Notes under the pieces: model-generated
Told to the model about the DNA's origin: nothing
Database searches by the model: none
Seen by the model: only the letters and a program-made list of their open reading frames with translations
Program-made: the position numbers and the translations under genes
DNA from: Desulfocapsaceae bacterium
GTDB taxonomy: Bacteria; Desulfobacterota; Desulfobulbia; Desulfobulbales; Desulfocapsaceae
Reading direction: 5' to 3'
Length of the DNA stretch: 53,618 bases
NCBI GenBank assembly: GCA_028697885.1
Contig: JAQVER010000014.1
Location: 1 to 53,618, forward strand
In this document: one piece after another, positions 1 through 8,559 of the stretch
How positions within the stretch are numbered: the stretch's first letter is position 1
Layout of the letters: the number at the start of each line of letters is the position of its first letter

Positions 1-69
1 CACTATTGTTTCGGAAAATAAGGCGATTACGTCATAAAGATTAAGAGATGTCGGTTGAATTTGTCATAT

Positions 70-86
70 GTTCACCATGTGTGAAC
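70..86. promoter_or_regulatory. short inverted repeat upstream of the first gene
   Basis: GTTCAC (70-75) and GTGAAC (81-86) form a perfect 6-bp inverted repeat with a 5-nt spacer, about 70 bp before the first start codon. The geometry fits a small operator or a weak hairpin. No promoter hexamers are convincing around it, so the assignment is tentative. The rest of bases 1-156 holds no recognisable gene. Confidence 0.2.
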
Positions 87-156
87 TAAAAAAACATTTT
101 TGGGCGAGTGCTGAATAAAATATGAAAACCAAGTCTTGCACCATCTAGGAGAATTT

Positions 157-1500
157 ATGCCCAACGTTAGCTATATTCTCCGGTCTTTCATCCGAGATAG
201 GGAAGTTTACGAATTAAACCTAAAGCAGACGTTTTCTGAGAATAAAGTCATTATCTTCTCGGGACTTTTGCTCTACGTTGTTGTCATGCTGATTCGTTCC
301 TGGGGCAATTTCTCCCAGCCAGGACTGTATGCCGAGGATACTGCCCACTATTTCAACTTTTACTACGGTAACATTAGATCTTTGGGCGATATTTTTCAAC
401 ACCCAAACGGCTATTATAATATTTACAATAACTTGGTTGCTTTTCTGGTTGCTAAGGCCGATATCCTGATTCAACCTCTTCTGTATCAGTTGGTATCGAT
501 TATTCTTTGCGTCTTGACTGTTGCCGCATTTTCTCTTTCCGGCCTGATCAGGAGTAAATATATTCTATTCATTAGTCCTTTTTTTCTTGGCCTTTCCGGA
601 TTTAATCATCTTTATTATTATATTAGCCTTACTTTTCAGATGTATGTGGGTGTGCTTCTTCTGCTGGTTCTTCTTTTCTGGCAAAGAAATTCTTCAGCGA
701 GTTTTAATATCATCTATTTCTTAGTTGCTTCCCTGCTTATCTGGTCAGGGCCTTACTCTGTCCTGATTGTACCTTTTTGTCTTGTCTTCATGCTCTTCTT
801 CGCAGGGAAAGATCTTGTTTTTTTCGGACTTTTGCTGGTGGCATTGGCTTATACATTTTCTGTTAGTGACAGTACCATAATGTTAGGAAATCTCTTTCAT
901 AAAGAGATACTGCTTCTCTGGGGCAATACACTGGTTACACAAGTTTTTTTTCTGGGTTTGAAAGACTCGGTTAATCTGGAAAAACTTCTCTTAATTGCAG
1001 GAACTCTTATTCCTCTGCTTATATATTTACGCAAAGAAAGATTCTATCTGAAAATAGCGATGCTCTTTTTTTTGATCATCATCAGCTCATTTGCACCACT
1101 ATTTCTCAGCAAAAAATATCTTCTCTATCAGAGTGTGAAAGAATGTCATGTGTTGATTGCTCAGTTTTTCTGGGTGGCTTTTCTGCTTTATTCAGCTGAC
1201 AATCTTATTCTGAAACAACGCCGTTATCAGCATTTATTAGGTACTGGGCTGGTTCTTACCATTGCTTTCTTTATCATTTTTCATAACTCTCAAAAGGTTG
1301 ACATGTATCGAGCTCCGATACTTACCCCGATTTCTAATTTCTTACATTCTGTAAAAGAAGCGGAGCAGAAAGGACTCAAGGAGAAACATCAGTTCGTGAT
1401 CATCTCTAGCAATGGGACAGATAACATGTTTAGTGCAGTAGCCATTGTTGGTGACCGTTCCAAGGAATCAAAAGAAATTGGAAGAGAGGATATTCGTTAG
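157..1500 (+). CDS. polytopic membrane protein, GT-C glycosyltransferase-like
   Basis: This 447-residue protein is mostly hydrophobic, with roughly ten predicted membrane segments after a polar N-terminus of about 30 residues. The first large loop, after the first membrane segment, carries an acidic AEDTAHYF motif. This resembles the Glu-Asp loop where GT-C glycosyltransferases bind a lipid-phosphate sugar. The ATG at 157 is preferred to the TTG at 136 because AGGAG sits 5 nt before it. Its stop overlaps the stop of the convergent GT2 gene by 4 nt. The role is inferred from topology and neighbours: transfer of a sugar, or possibly polymerisation, at the periplasmic face. A Wzy-like polymerase is an alternative; no family could be named with certainty. 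Confidence 0.6.
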   Translation: MPNVSYILRSFIRDREVYELNLKQTFSENKVIIFSGLLLYVVVMLIRSWGNFSQPGLYAEDTAHYFNFYYGNIRSLGDIFQHPNGYYNIYNNLVAFLVAKADILIQPLLYQLVSIILCVLTVAAFSLSGLIRSKYILFISPFFLGLSGFNHLYYYISLTFQMYVGVLLLLVLLFWQRNSSASFNIIYFLVASLLIWSGPYSVLIVPFCLVFMLFFAGKDLVFFGLLLVALAYTFSVSDSTIMLGNLFHKEILLLWGNTLVTQVFFLGLKDSVNLEKLLLIAGTLIPLLIYLRKERFYLKIAMLFFLIIISSFAPLFLSKKYLLYQSVKECHVLIAQFFWVAFLLYSADNLILKQRRYQHLLGTGLVLTIAFFIIFHNSQKVDMYRAPILTPISNFLHSVKEAEQKGLKEKHQFVIISSNGTDNMFSAVAIVGDRSKESKEIGREDIR

Positions 1501-3050
1501 CTGTCAAGAAAATTTTCTGAAACTGGTACCGTCTGATTGTTGCTGTTTTCCGTAATGCTTGCTGACTTTTGTCCAGAGACTTCCATGGCTGTTAATAGCA
1601 GGTATTGCAAGGAGGGAGGGGGGGAAACAAAGAAAACGAATTGGAAGCTGAAGAGCGACTTCCGTATCTTGATCAGGAAATTGTGAAGAGATGTCAGCCC
1701 GTTAACCAGCATGGCTGAGGAAAAAAGAGAGGAGTATGCTATAGGTAATCCGCGGATTTCTGACACGGTAAAACCATTTTGTTGGAAAAGATTTTTAGCA
1801 GAGCGCAGGGTGAAAAAATGTAAACTGTTGAGGTTAATAATACCTCGTCTTGTATAGGAGAATCGACCGAAAAGGAGCAATATCCTGGTCAGGATAAAAC
1901 CTATATTTGCGACCGTTAGGCATATTTTTATGTGTGGAGAGTACTTGCTGGTCTGTAGTAATCTGTCCATAAATTCATCAGGGTTATGGACGATTCCACA
2001 TTCGTCAAATAAGAAAATATAGTCAAAAGTATTGTTCTTATCTATTTCTTCATTGAAAAATTGCGCATTTTTTACACTAATGATATGACCTGTATCACAC
2101 AGGTAGGTTTGCAATTTCTCTGGAACCTTGCCCACTAATAAAATTGTCGATTTGGGTGTAATCTCCTGTTCAAACAGAGCCGAAATGTATAACTCGTTAG
2201 TCGCGCTCCCGTCTAAGGCGGTTTCTACCGGCTTGCAGTCGTATTTTTGGTCATAAAAGATATGAAAAGGCTGTACTTTGGCCAGTAATGTAGCTTTGAA
2301 TACGTCCCATGCGTATTTGATGCCGTTGACATGACAGACTTCATCTCCGTAGAAGGTAGGAATAGGTAACTCTTTTATCCTTTGTTTTGCAAAAATGAGC
2401 TGAATAATGATCTCGGTATCGAAATGGAAATCGTTACTGTTGAGATTGAACGGGATCTTTTTCAGGGTATCAATACTATATAATCGGTATCCGCTGTGAA
2501 ATTCGCTCAAATTTGAGCCAAGCATTGCGTTCTGGTATGTTGTAAGGATTTTATTACCTACAAATTTATAAAGGGGCATACCGCCTTTGAGTGCCCCCTT
2601 CTTTTCGATCATCCTGGAACCAAAGACCACATCTGCCTCTCCTGTAGCCAGAACATTAACCAATTCCGGCAGACACTCTGGTGCATACTGTCCATCTCCA
2701 TGCACCAATGCTACCCAGTCAAAATTGTTCTCTATGGCATAATGAAAACCGATCTTCTGGTTGCCGCCGTATCCTTGATTTACTGGATTGTAAAGAACGG
2801 TAAGCTTGAAGGGGATCAGTTTTGCCCGGCGGACTAGCTCGCTCTTGCGAAATGTATCATCCTGTGAGGAATCATCAATGATCAGTACCTCTACCTCATA
2901 GAGATCAAGGAGTAGAGATGGGATGCGTTTAAGAACACTCTCAATAGTATTTTCTGCATTGTAGGCTACTATGAAGATGAGCAACCGATTATCGTGTACA
3001 CAATCAGCGCACAATTCTTTATTGATGTTTATATCTTCTGTGTTTTGCAT
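1497..3050 (-). CDS. GT2 glycosyltransferase fused to a methyltransferase-like domain
   Basis: The first 240 residues or so form a GT-A fold family 2 (DPM1/polyprenol-phosphate type) transferase. It shows an N-terminal VAYNAENT strand, the IIDDSSQDD nucleotide-binding motif near residues 57-65, HGDGQ (DXD-like) near 117, and the acceptor-loop motif DFHFDTEI near 206. From about residue 300 to 440 the protein resembles a degenerate class I SAM methyltransferase: an ILLVGKVPEKL strand, FDYIFLFDECGIVHNP, then a late HFFTLRSAKNLFQQNGF helix. The usual glycine-rich SAM loop is not visible, so methyltransferase activity is doubtful. Likely a cytoplasmic or membrane-associated step of lipid-linked sugar synthesis. 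No clear Shine-Dalgarno precedes the ATG. Confidence 0.8.
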   Translation of the reverse strand: MQNTEDININKELCADCVHDNRLLIFIVAYNAENTIESVLKRIPSLLLDLYEVEVLIIDDSSQDDTFRKSELVRRAKLIPFKLTVLYNPVNQGYGGNQKIGFHYAIENNFDWVALVHGDGQYAPECLPELVNVLATGEADVVFGSRMIEKKGALKGGMPLYKFVGNKILTTYQNAMLGSNLSEFHSGYRLYSIDTLKKIPFNLNSNDFHFDTEIIIQLIFAKQRIKELPIPTFYGDEVCHVNGIKYAWDVFKATLLAKVQPFHIFYDQKYDCKPVETALDGSATNELYISALFEQEITPKSTILLVGKVPEKLQTYLCDTGHIISVKNAQFFNEEIDKNNTFDYIFLFDECGIVHNPDEFMDRLLQTSKYSPHIKICLTVANIGFILTRILLLFGRFSYTRRGIINLNSLHFFTLRSAKNLFQQNGFTVSEIRGLPIAYSSLFSSAMLVNGLTSLHNFLIKIRKSLFSFQFVFFVSPPPSLQYLLLTAMEVSGQKSASITENSNNQTVPVSENFLDS

Positions 3051-3105
3051 GGTGTGATATCGCCAAATACGAGATGATGTATAGGAAATAAAGAGAAAAT
3101 ATTTT

Positions 3106-4995
3106 TTATTGGCATAGAATTATCTTTGGAATGTACATCAGTCCCTGAAAAATAAAAGAATATATTCCAAGAAGATACATTAAGATAACGCCAAAGCTTA
3201 AGATACTACTTTGGATGGCCTTATGGGTTATGGCATACAGGATGCCCAACATAGAAAAAATCGGGAACAGATACCTTCCTTGGGCTTGAAAGTCGGCGGT
3301 CCAGGAATGATAAACAGAAACCCCGATGAGCATCACTGATAAACCCAGCACTGATACCGCCAATCCACTGTTGATAAGACCGCCTCGCCAAAAGATAGAG
3401 CCGAATACAAATAACAGTAAACTCAATCCTGTCCATCGCACTAATTCATAGTAGATGTGTGGGCCATTGATGCTAGAATAGCCATATACGCCAAATCCAC
3501 TCTGGAATGAGCGTTCAAACCAGTTTTCCTTTATTATAATATCCCGTAGAGTTGCGCCACGCGCTTTCCGAAAAAGATTAATATGTTTTTTGTCGAGCTC
3601 GGTGCTTTCTTTGTACAAAGGGTGAGCCAGTTTTTCCTGTAACTTTTGTATCTTCTCTTGACGGTCAAGGCCGTTCACCATGTAATCAATACTGATTCGC
3701 ATACCAACAATAAGAAATCCGATCAAGGTGATAATCGATAGTTGTGTAAATATCTTTTTCTTCTTGCCCGCAAAATCGTCACTTAAAAATAGTTTGAGTC
3801 CAAGGCAGAGATAAAAAAAGAGAATAAATGGATAATAATTTTTCTTGAGGAGAAATAAAATCCCCAGGAGAATAGCTATCATAGCTCCCGAAATAATTTT
3901 TGGAATCCATCGGTTGTCTTTGAAATAATGATAAAGCAGGCTTTCAGGGTTGACTAACTGGCAGCCAACAAGAAAAGCGCAGAAAAGTGCGAAGGCATCA
4001 GAATTACAATAACTAAATAAATACCAGATCTGTGGAGAGAGAAGAAAGGGGAGGGCTACCAGCCGGGCGGACCTGCTTTTTAGGGTTGAAAGTAAAATGA
4101 GAGTAAAAAGGAAAATATTGAATATTCGCAAGGAAAAATAATCAGGAAGTTTGAATCTCTCTAAGAGATTATCAAACTTTCCGGCGAATAAATAATATAC
4201 TTCGGGGATATTGAGTCGCGAATAGCCATACACACTGTATGTTCCCCGAATCTCCGGGTCTTCAACTACAGGAGGCAGCCAGTGATCTTTGTAGTAGGAT
4301 GTTGCAGCCATATGAACGTATTCGTCGGGATGTGCATTCCATTGGCTTGTTCCGGCCATGACAAAAACAAGCATCCATACGCCAAAGAGCAGCACTGGGA
4401 CAAAACGGAGATCTTGTACTAATGATCCTGCACCATACAGAACAAGGCAAATAAAGATAGATATGGCGGCAAATCGGATGGATAACCATCCGATTTGCCG
4501 CTTTATATGTTGAGGGGTAATAACTAATTCAAAATAGGGATCATCGCCAGTCGATTTGACCATGAGCCCCTTACTGTCAATGCCATACTCGATAATGTGA
4601 TGCAACGGAACAAGCTGGTTAAATTCTTTAGGGCTTGCAAGTGAGATGGGGGCCCATCCCGGTTGTTGGATAACAACACTTTTTAACGTTGCCTCACCTT
4701 TATAACGATGGGTGTCAATCCGTAACCTTTCGATGTGGCCAATATTGGTCAGAAAAAAATTATAGCGCTTACAATTAGGGTTTACATAAACCCCTGACAT
4801 GTTTTTTTCGGAATAGAGTTGCCCTGCACCTGCCCAATAAATTTTAAAATCAGTCTTTTGAGTTACCTCAATCTCAATTTCTACATAGGCCTTATTCTCG
4901 AAAAAATGATAATAAAGACTGCATGCAAAAAGACAGATGATGGCAGTAAATAGATACTTCAGCGTCGTACTTGTAGTCGAATCCATTCTACTCAT
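3106..4995 (-). CDS. DUF2142-like polytopic membrane protein
   Basis: This 629-residue protein has a short cytoplasmic N-terminus, one membrane span, a periplasmic beta-rich region to about residue 170, and then about ten membrane segments. Just after the second or third span lies HPDEYVHMAA (about 222-231). It matches the PDE-x-H loop typical of DUF2142 and related GT-C-like proteins found in O-antigen and teichoic-acid loci. DUF2142 members are thought to act as glycosyltransferases or polymerases at the outer face of the inner membrane, but this is not proven. The start could be Met1 or Met4; neither has a good ribosome binding site. It lies 55 bp downstream of nothing obvious and 55 bp before the GT2-fusion gene on the same strand. 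Confidence 0.7.
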   Translation of the reverse strand: MSRMDSTTSTTLKYLFTAIICLFACSLYYHFFENKAYVEIEIEVTQKTDFKIYWAGAGQLYSEKNMSGVYVNPNCKRYNFFLTNIGHIERLRIDTHRYKGEATLKSVVIQQPGWAPISLASPKEFNQLVPLHHIIEYGIDSKGLMVKSTGDDPYFELVITPQHIKRQIGWLSIRFAAISIFICLVLYGAGSLVQDLRFVPVLLFGVWMLVFVMAGTSQWNAHPDEYVHMAATSYYKDHWLPPVVEDPEIRGTYSVYGYSRLNIPEVYYLFAGKFDNLLERFKLPDYFSLRIFNIFLFTLILLSTLKSRSARLVALPFLLSPQIWYLFSYCNSDAFALFCAFLVGCQLVNPESLLYHYFKDNRWIPKIISGAMIAILLGILFLLKKNYYPFILFFYLCLGLKLFLSDDFAGKKKKIFTQLSIITLIGFLIVGMRISIDYMVNGLDRQEKIQKLQEKLAHPLYKESTELDKKHINLFRKARGATLRDIIIKENWFERSFQSGFGVYGYSSINGPHIYYELVRWTGLSLLLFVFGSIFWRGGLINSGLAVSVLGLSVMLIGVSVYHSWTADFQAQGRYLFPIFSMLGILYAITHKAIQSSILSFGVILMYLLGIYSFIFQGLMYIPKIILCQ

Positions 4996-5219
4996 TCGGT
5001 GCTCATAAAACGTAATTGCAGACTAAAACCCCAGCGGATAATAGCGAAAATCTGGGAGTTATTTTCTGTAACTAGCGTTAATTAGGTAAAGGGTCTTAAA
5101 AATAAAAGATTTTCCAGCCTCAGACAAAAATGGCATTTGAAATACTCGAGTTAAGTCTTCTTGCAGGTGAAAATCCGTGTTCTTAAAAAAAGGGGGTGAT
5201 TGTAATCTAAAATTGCAAT

Positions 5220-5260
5220 TATCAATAAGAGGTGTTGCTGCTGGCAGCATATTATTGATA
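5220..5260. repeat. nested inverted repeat (cruciform-like)
   Basis: The outer arms TATCAATAA (5220-5228) and TTATTGATA (5252-5260) are perfect 9-bp complements. Inside them GCTGC (5237-5241) and GCAGC (5244-5248) form a second short stem. The nested arrangement could be a cruciform or an RNA hairpin. No T-tract follows on either strand, so it is not a textbook terminator. Confidence 0.4.
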
Positions 5261-5347
5261 GTGTGTCGGAGAGATTAGTAACTTTCTGAAAAAGTTTATC
5301 GAACATCCAGCATTTTTGCATTCATAGCCACGACTATAAATCCTGGC

Positions 5348-5382
5348 ATCAGAGTGTAATAAGTTACAACTTGCTCTCTGAT
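5348..5382. terminator. possible weak terminator hairpin after the SGNH gene
   Basis: ATCAGAG (5348-5354) pairs with CTCTGAT (5376-5382), and inside them TGTAA (5355-5359) pairs with TTACA (5364-5368). It sits about 40 bp beyond the stop of the minus-strand SGNH hydrolase gene. There is no run of T after the stem, so termination is only suggested by position. Confidence 0.25.
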
Positions 5383-5424
5383 AACCTTAATCTTTTGGCC
5401 AGTACAACTGATTTGGCTCTTTTA

Positions 5425-6177
5425 TCAGTGAGCAGAGTGGAGAAGTAACATGAGTCCGGGCAAGATGTGTTTTTTCGGTAGCAACTCTGATAAATTTTCA
5501 TACCAAAGATATCCTATGGCATCAAAGCCTGATCTGTTAGGATGAAGTCTATCATTATAACATCCTTGAGGATTAGTATAAATATCCCAATCAGGAGCTA
5601 AAAAATTGTACTGATCGACCAGGATAACATCTTTTTCTTGAGCTAATTGACGAATATAATCATTCATCAATGGAATATCTTTCCATTCATGATCAGGATC
5701 TGGTGGTATTGTTGCCAATAATGGTATTAGACCCTTGGCACGACTTTTATCTATCATTACCCCTAGATTAAATTTTATATTTTCCATCTGAATTCCAAAA
5801 AACAGATCATTGGTCCCATGCATAATCAAAATGTAACCGGTCTGATTATTACAATCCAGAGCAAATAAATAGCTCATCCTGTTTACCGATTCCCAAGTAG
5901 TTTCTCCACCCTTACCATGATTGTAGACCGTAATGTCTGAATGTCCATTTTCTAAAAGTAATGCCTTCAAATTGTTTGTATAATTATAGCCACCTAACCA
6001 ACCAGCGCAGACAGTATATCCAGAAACATCACACCCCTCCGTCAAGCTATCTCCATAAGCAATAATGGATAGCGCTTCACTGGTAAAACCTTTGTCTGGA
6101 AATAGAAGCACACATATCAAAATCAAACAAAAAATAAAAACATGACTTATGACTGTTTTATTGAATAGTTTCTTCAT
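5425..6177 (-). CDS. exported SGNH/GDSL-family hydrolase
   Basis: A hydrophobic N-terminal segment (about residues 10-28) followed by a small-residue site indicates export by a signal peptide or anchor. The SGNH blocks are present: YGDSLTEG with nucleophile Ser44, a conserved Gly in the NHGKGGET region, GTND near 121-124 (oxyanion Asn), and DRLHPN with Asp209 and His212 completing the triad. At 250 residues it has the usual size. Such enzymes are esterases or acyltransferases acting on lipids or on O-acetylated glycans; the substrate cannot be read from sequence. It is the last gene of a unit with the secreted propeller-like protein (14-bp gap) and the GtrB-like transferase, so a role in trimming or acylating a surface glycan is inferred. 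Confidence 0.85.
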   Translation of the reverse strand: MKKLFNKTVISHVFIFCLILICVLLFPDKGFTSEALSIIAYGDSLTEGCDVSGYTVCAGWLGGYNYTNNLKALLLENGHSDITVYNHGKGGETTWESVNRMSYLFALDCNNQTGYILIMHGTNDLFFGIQMENIKFNLGVMIDKSRAKGLIPLLATIPPDPDHEWKDIPLMNDYIRQLAQEKDVILVDQYNFLAPDWDIYTNPQGCYNDRLHPNRSGFDAIGYLWYENLSELLPKKHILPGLMLLLHSAH

Positions 6178-6191
6178 TTTACGTAAATAAT

Positions 6192-6986
6192 TTACAAATG
6201 GGAAAGAGGAATCGATTCAGCGCCATCTTGCGTCTTTAAAAACAAAGTTGCCTTCTCTGGAGTTTTAATAAATTTCGGTAGTTCAGGCAGACTTTTTTGA
6301 CTTAATGTCATCTTTTTCTTACTTGTCTCGTAGCTTTCAGGAGATATCTTTTTCCACTGCTGTCCATCCCACATATGTGAGACTGTAACATACATTCCAT
6401 CAGCAAACGTCTGCCAGGAAAGAATAATATTCCCGAGATCATCAATGGAAAGGGCCGGTTGGACATCGGGGACCTTGTTGTCGGCATGTGCCTTAATAAA
6501 ATGATCCCATCCGTATCCATTCCATCGAGACCAATAAATATCAGAATATGAATCTCCTGTACCTTCCATGGCTATCCATGGCGTATTATACTTATCGACT
6601 ACAATAGTAACTGCACGATTATCATTAATGCCTGTATTTATTTGTTTCTGCGGACTCCATTGGGACTTATTGTAAACTGAAAATTGAAGAAAATTTCCAT
6701 TCTTGTCTCGTTTGGTCCATACTACCCATATTTTTCTATCATCACCGGAACTACTTATCGGATGAAAAACAAAATTAGAACCATCACTCAATTGAACAGG
6801 AGACGTCCAGTTGTTATTCATATAACTGCTAAAATATATCTGCTCACTTAGTCCATTATTGTCTGACCAGACGATATTGATATTCGGATTTTGGGCAACC
6901 TTTACATTCTGTTCAGCTAAAAGAATTCGGCTCGACATAAAAATAAAAAGAAAGCATAATCCTGTTATTTTCAATAGAATCTTCAT
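6192..6986 (-). CDS. secreted propeller-like (sialidase-fold) protein
   Basis: A clear signal peptide of about 25 residues ends near LLAEQ. The mature part contains spaced repeats of the form W(S/T)-x(n)-IYFSSY or IYWSRWNG with intervening polar turns, such as IVWSDNNG, VVWTKRDKNG and LSWQTFADG. This spacing fits blades of a sialidase-like beta-propeller. The ATG at 6986 is preceded by GAGGTGA at good spacing; a TTG at 6989 is a less likely start. The gene lies 8 bp downstream of the GtrB-like gene and 14 bp upstream of the SGNH hydrolase gene. Function is unknown: it could bind carbohydrate or act as a scaffold. No catalytic residues could be assigned. Confidence 0.75.
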   Translation of the reverse strand: MKILLKITGLCFLFIFMSSRILLAEQNVKVAQNPNINIVWSDNNGLSEQIYFSSYMNNNWTSPVQLSDGSNFVFHPISSSGDDRKIWVVWTKRDKNGNFLQFSVYNKSQWSPQKQINTGINDNRAVTIVVDKYNTPWIAMEGTGDSYSDIYWSRWNGYGWDHFIKAHADNKVPDVQPALSIDDLGNIILSWQTFADGMYVTVSHMWDGQQWKKISPESYETSKKKMTLSQKSLPELPKFIKTPEKATLFLKTQDGAESIPLSHL

Positions 6987-6994
6987 CAATCACC

Positions 6995-7939
6995 TCACTT
7001 ACACCCAACTAGTTTACGAATATAATATGTAGGTTTGTTTTGTGACTCATGATAAGTTCTTGCTAGCATCTCAGCAACCAAACCGATGGTCACAAACTGG
7101 ACCCCAACAAAAATCAATAACACAGCCAGAAGCAGTAGTGGGCGGTCAGAGAGAGGAATTCCATAGAGCTGACGTTGAATTGTTAAAATAAGTGCCAGTA
7201 ATCCTCCTAAACAACCTGAAACAAAACCGAATGTCCCAAATACATGAATCGGTCTGGTGGCATAATTTAGTAAAAACTTCACGGTAATTAAATCAAGAAT
7301 CACGCGTAATGTACGAGAAATACCATATTTTGATGTGCCAAATCTTCTTGGTCGATGATTAACTTTAACCTCGACAATGGTCACCCCCATGGCACTGGCT
7401 ATTGCAGGAATAAAACGGTGCATTTCACCATAAAGTTTTATGTTCTGAATAACTTCCTTTTTAAAGGCTTTAAGGGTGCATCCATAATCATGCAAGTGTA
7501 CGCCTGTTGCATAGGAAATTATTTTATTGGCAATTTTTGAGGGGAGTTTTCTGCTGAAAAAATGATCCTGCCTGTTAAAGCGCCAACCGGTTACCATATC
7601 GGCACCTTCTTGTATCTTTTCGAGCATCATGGGAATATCTGCGGGATCATTTTGCAGATCAGCATCCATTGCAATGATTACCTCACCGGTAACATGGTCA
7701 AAACCGGCGGTCATGGCTGCAGTTTGTCCGAAATTCTTCCGCAGAGATATCACGCGTACAGTTTGATCTCTCTGTTGGAGAGCTTCCAGAATCTCAAGAC
7801 TGGCATCCTTACTTCCATCATCGACAAACACCAATTCATATTTCAATCCTGCACGCTGTAACACCTGCGTGAGTTCGTCATATAATATGGGAATATTTTT
7901 CTCCTCATTCAACAGAGGAATAACTACGGAAATATCCAT
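6995..7939 (-). CDS. polyprenyl-phosphate glycosyltransferase, GtrB/DPM1-like
   Basis: This 314-residue protein is a typical GtrB/ArnC-like family 2 enzyme. It has VDDGSKD near residues 39-45, the metal-binding MDADLQNDP motif (Asp92, Asp94), a DYGCTLKAF acceptor loop, RRFGTSKYG, and two C-terminal membrane helices between about 225 and 290. The family transfers a sugar from a nucleotide donor to undecaprenyl phosphate on the cytoplasmic face, giving a lipid donor for GT-C enzymes outside. AAAGGA lies just upstream of the ATG. It heads a three-gene unit with two exported proteins. The GT-C-like and DUF2142-like proteins nearby are plausible users of its product, which is an inference. Confidence 0.9.
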   Translation of the reverse strand: MDISVVIPLLNEEKNIPILYDELTQVLQRAGLKYELVFVDDGSKDASLEILEALQQRDQTVRVISLRKNFGQTAAMTAGFDHVTGEVIIAMDADLQNDPADIPMMLEKIQEGADMVTGWRFNRQDHFFSRKLPSKIANKIISYATGVHLHDYGCTLKAFKKEVIQNIKLYGEMHRFIPAIASAMGVTIVEVKVNHRPRRFGTSKYGISRTLRVILDLITVKFLLNYATRPIHVFGTFGFVSGCLGGLLALILTIQRQLYGIPLSDRPLLLLAVLLIFVGVQFVTIGLVAEMLARTYHESQNKPTYYIRKLVGCK

Positions 7940-8103
7940 TTTTTCCTTTTGCCTGTTCAGTCAGGGCAATATTTCATTCCAAAAAAACGAACTCATTGAT
8001 TGAGTTGAACAGATTCTGCTGATAAACTAAAGCTTGAGGCAGTAAAGGGGGGGATGAATCCTGAACAATCCACTTCCCTTATTATCTCAGCAGAAATGTA
8101 TCC

Positions 8104-8132
8104 TAGTATCACTTTTATAAATAATTTGTCAG
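8104..8132 (-). promoter_or_regulatory. candidate sigma-70-type promoter for the GtrB-propeller-SGNH unit
   Basis: On the minus strand CTGACA (8132-8127) is separated by 17 nt from ATACTA (8109-8104), a fair match to -35 and -10 elements. Transcription would start near 8097, leaving a leader of about 160 nt before the GtrB-like gene. This rests only on hexamer similarity and position. Confidence 0.3.
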
Positions 8133-8485
8133 GCTATAATTAGTTTTAAAATAGTTTGATTTCTGACCTTATTAAAAATGACGATGATTTTAACAAAATG
8201 ATCGCAGGTCATAAAATTTCACAGTTACATCCGACAAGACTTGTTGGGGGACGGAGCACAGCTTAACTTCAAACGATGCACATGTTGTGTCAACTTCATT
8301 AAACTGAAAATTGTCGGTACTCATATGTTGAACAGATCCAACAGAACAGAGCGGTTCAGTTTGCTAGCTATGCTCGATGACAAACTATAACAAGCCATTT
8401 TTTGATAAGTCTAAAACAAAAAGGCAGACAGTAAAGAATGGATTGTTTATGAAAAAATGATGAATATAAAATAAATCTGGTATTC

Positions 8486-8537
8486 ATATAACAAAGCAAC
8501 CTTTTTTTCGAAAGAAAAAAAGGTTGCTTTGTTATAT
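8486..8537. terminator. perfect 24-bp inverted repeat, probable terminator
   Basis: The arms 8486-8509 and 8514-8537 are perfectly complementary over 24 bp around a GAAA loop. They include ATAACAAAGCAACC and a run of seven T (8502-8508). It lies 22 bp beyond the stop of the minus-strand gene at 8560. A perfect AT-rich stem of this length is unusual; a T-tract after the stem is lacking, so processing or a bidirectional barrier is also possible. Confidence 0.55.
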
Positions 8538-8559
8538 CTCTGTCAACTGCAATGCAATA

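Larger units (their letters stand above)
4996..5424. other. intergenic region with hairpins, no convincing gene
   Basis: This stretch of 429 bp separates two minus-strand genes. A 63-codon minus-strand reading frame at 5059-5250 lacks a ribosome binding site and any recognisable motif, and was not accepted. Two inverted repeats are present (5220-5260 and 5348-5382). The promoter for the 3106-4995 gene probably lies here, but no hexamer pair is persuasive. Confidence 0.4.
7940..8559. other. 620-bp intergenic region with hairpin and candidate promoter
   Basis: The region separates two minus-strand units. It contains a strong perfect hairpin (8486-8537) and a candidate minus-strand promoter (8104-8132). 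A 44-codon minus-strand ORF at 8190-8324 starts with ATG but lacks a ribosome binding site and known motifs, so it is not annotated as a gene. Nothing else is recognisable. Confidence 0.4.

Noticed and set aside
5059..5250. 63-codon minus-strand ORF
   Set aside because: No ribosome binding site and no recognisable domain; it overlaps an inverted repeat.
8190..8324. 44-codon minus-strand ORF with ATG
   Set aside because: No ribosome binding site, no motif, and it lies in an intergenic region with poor coding character.
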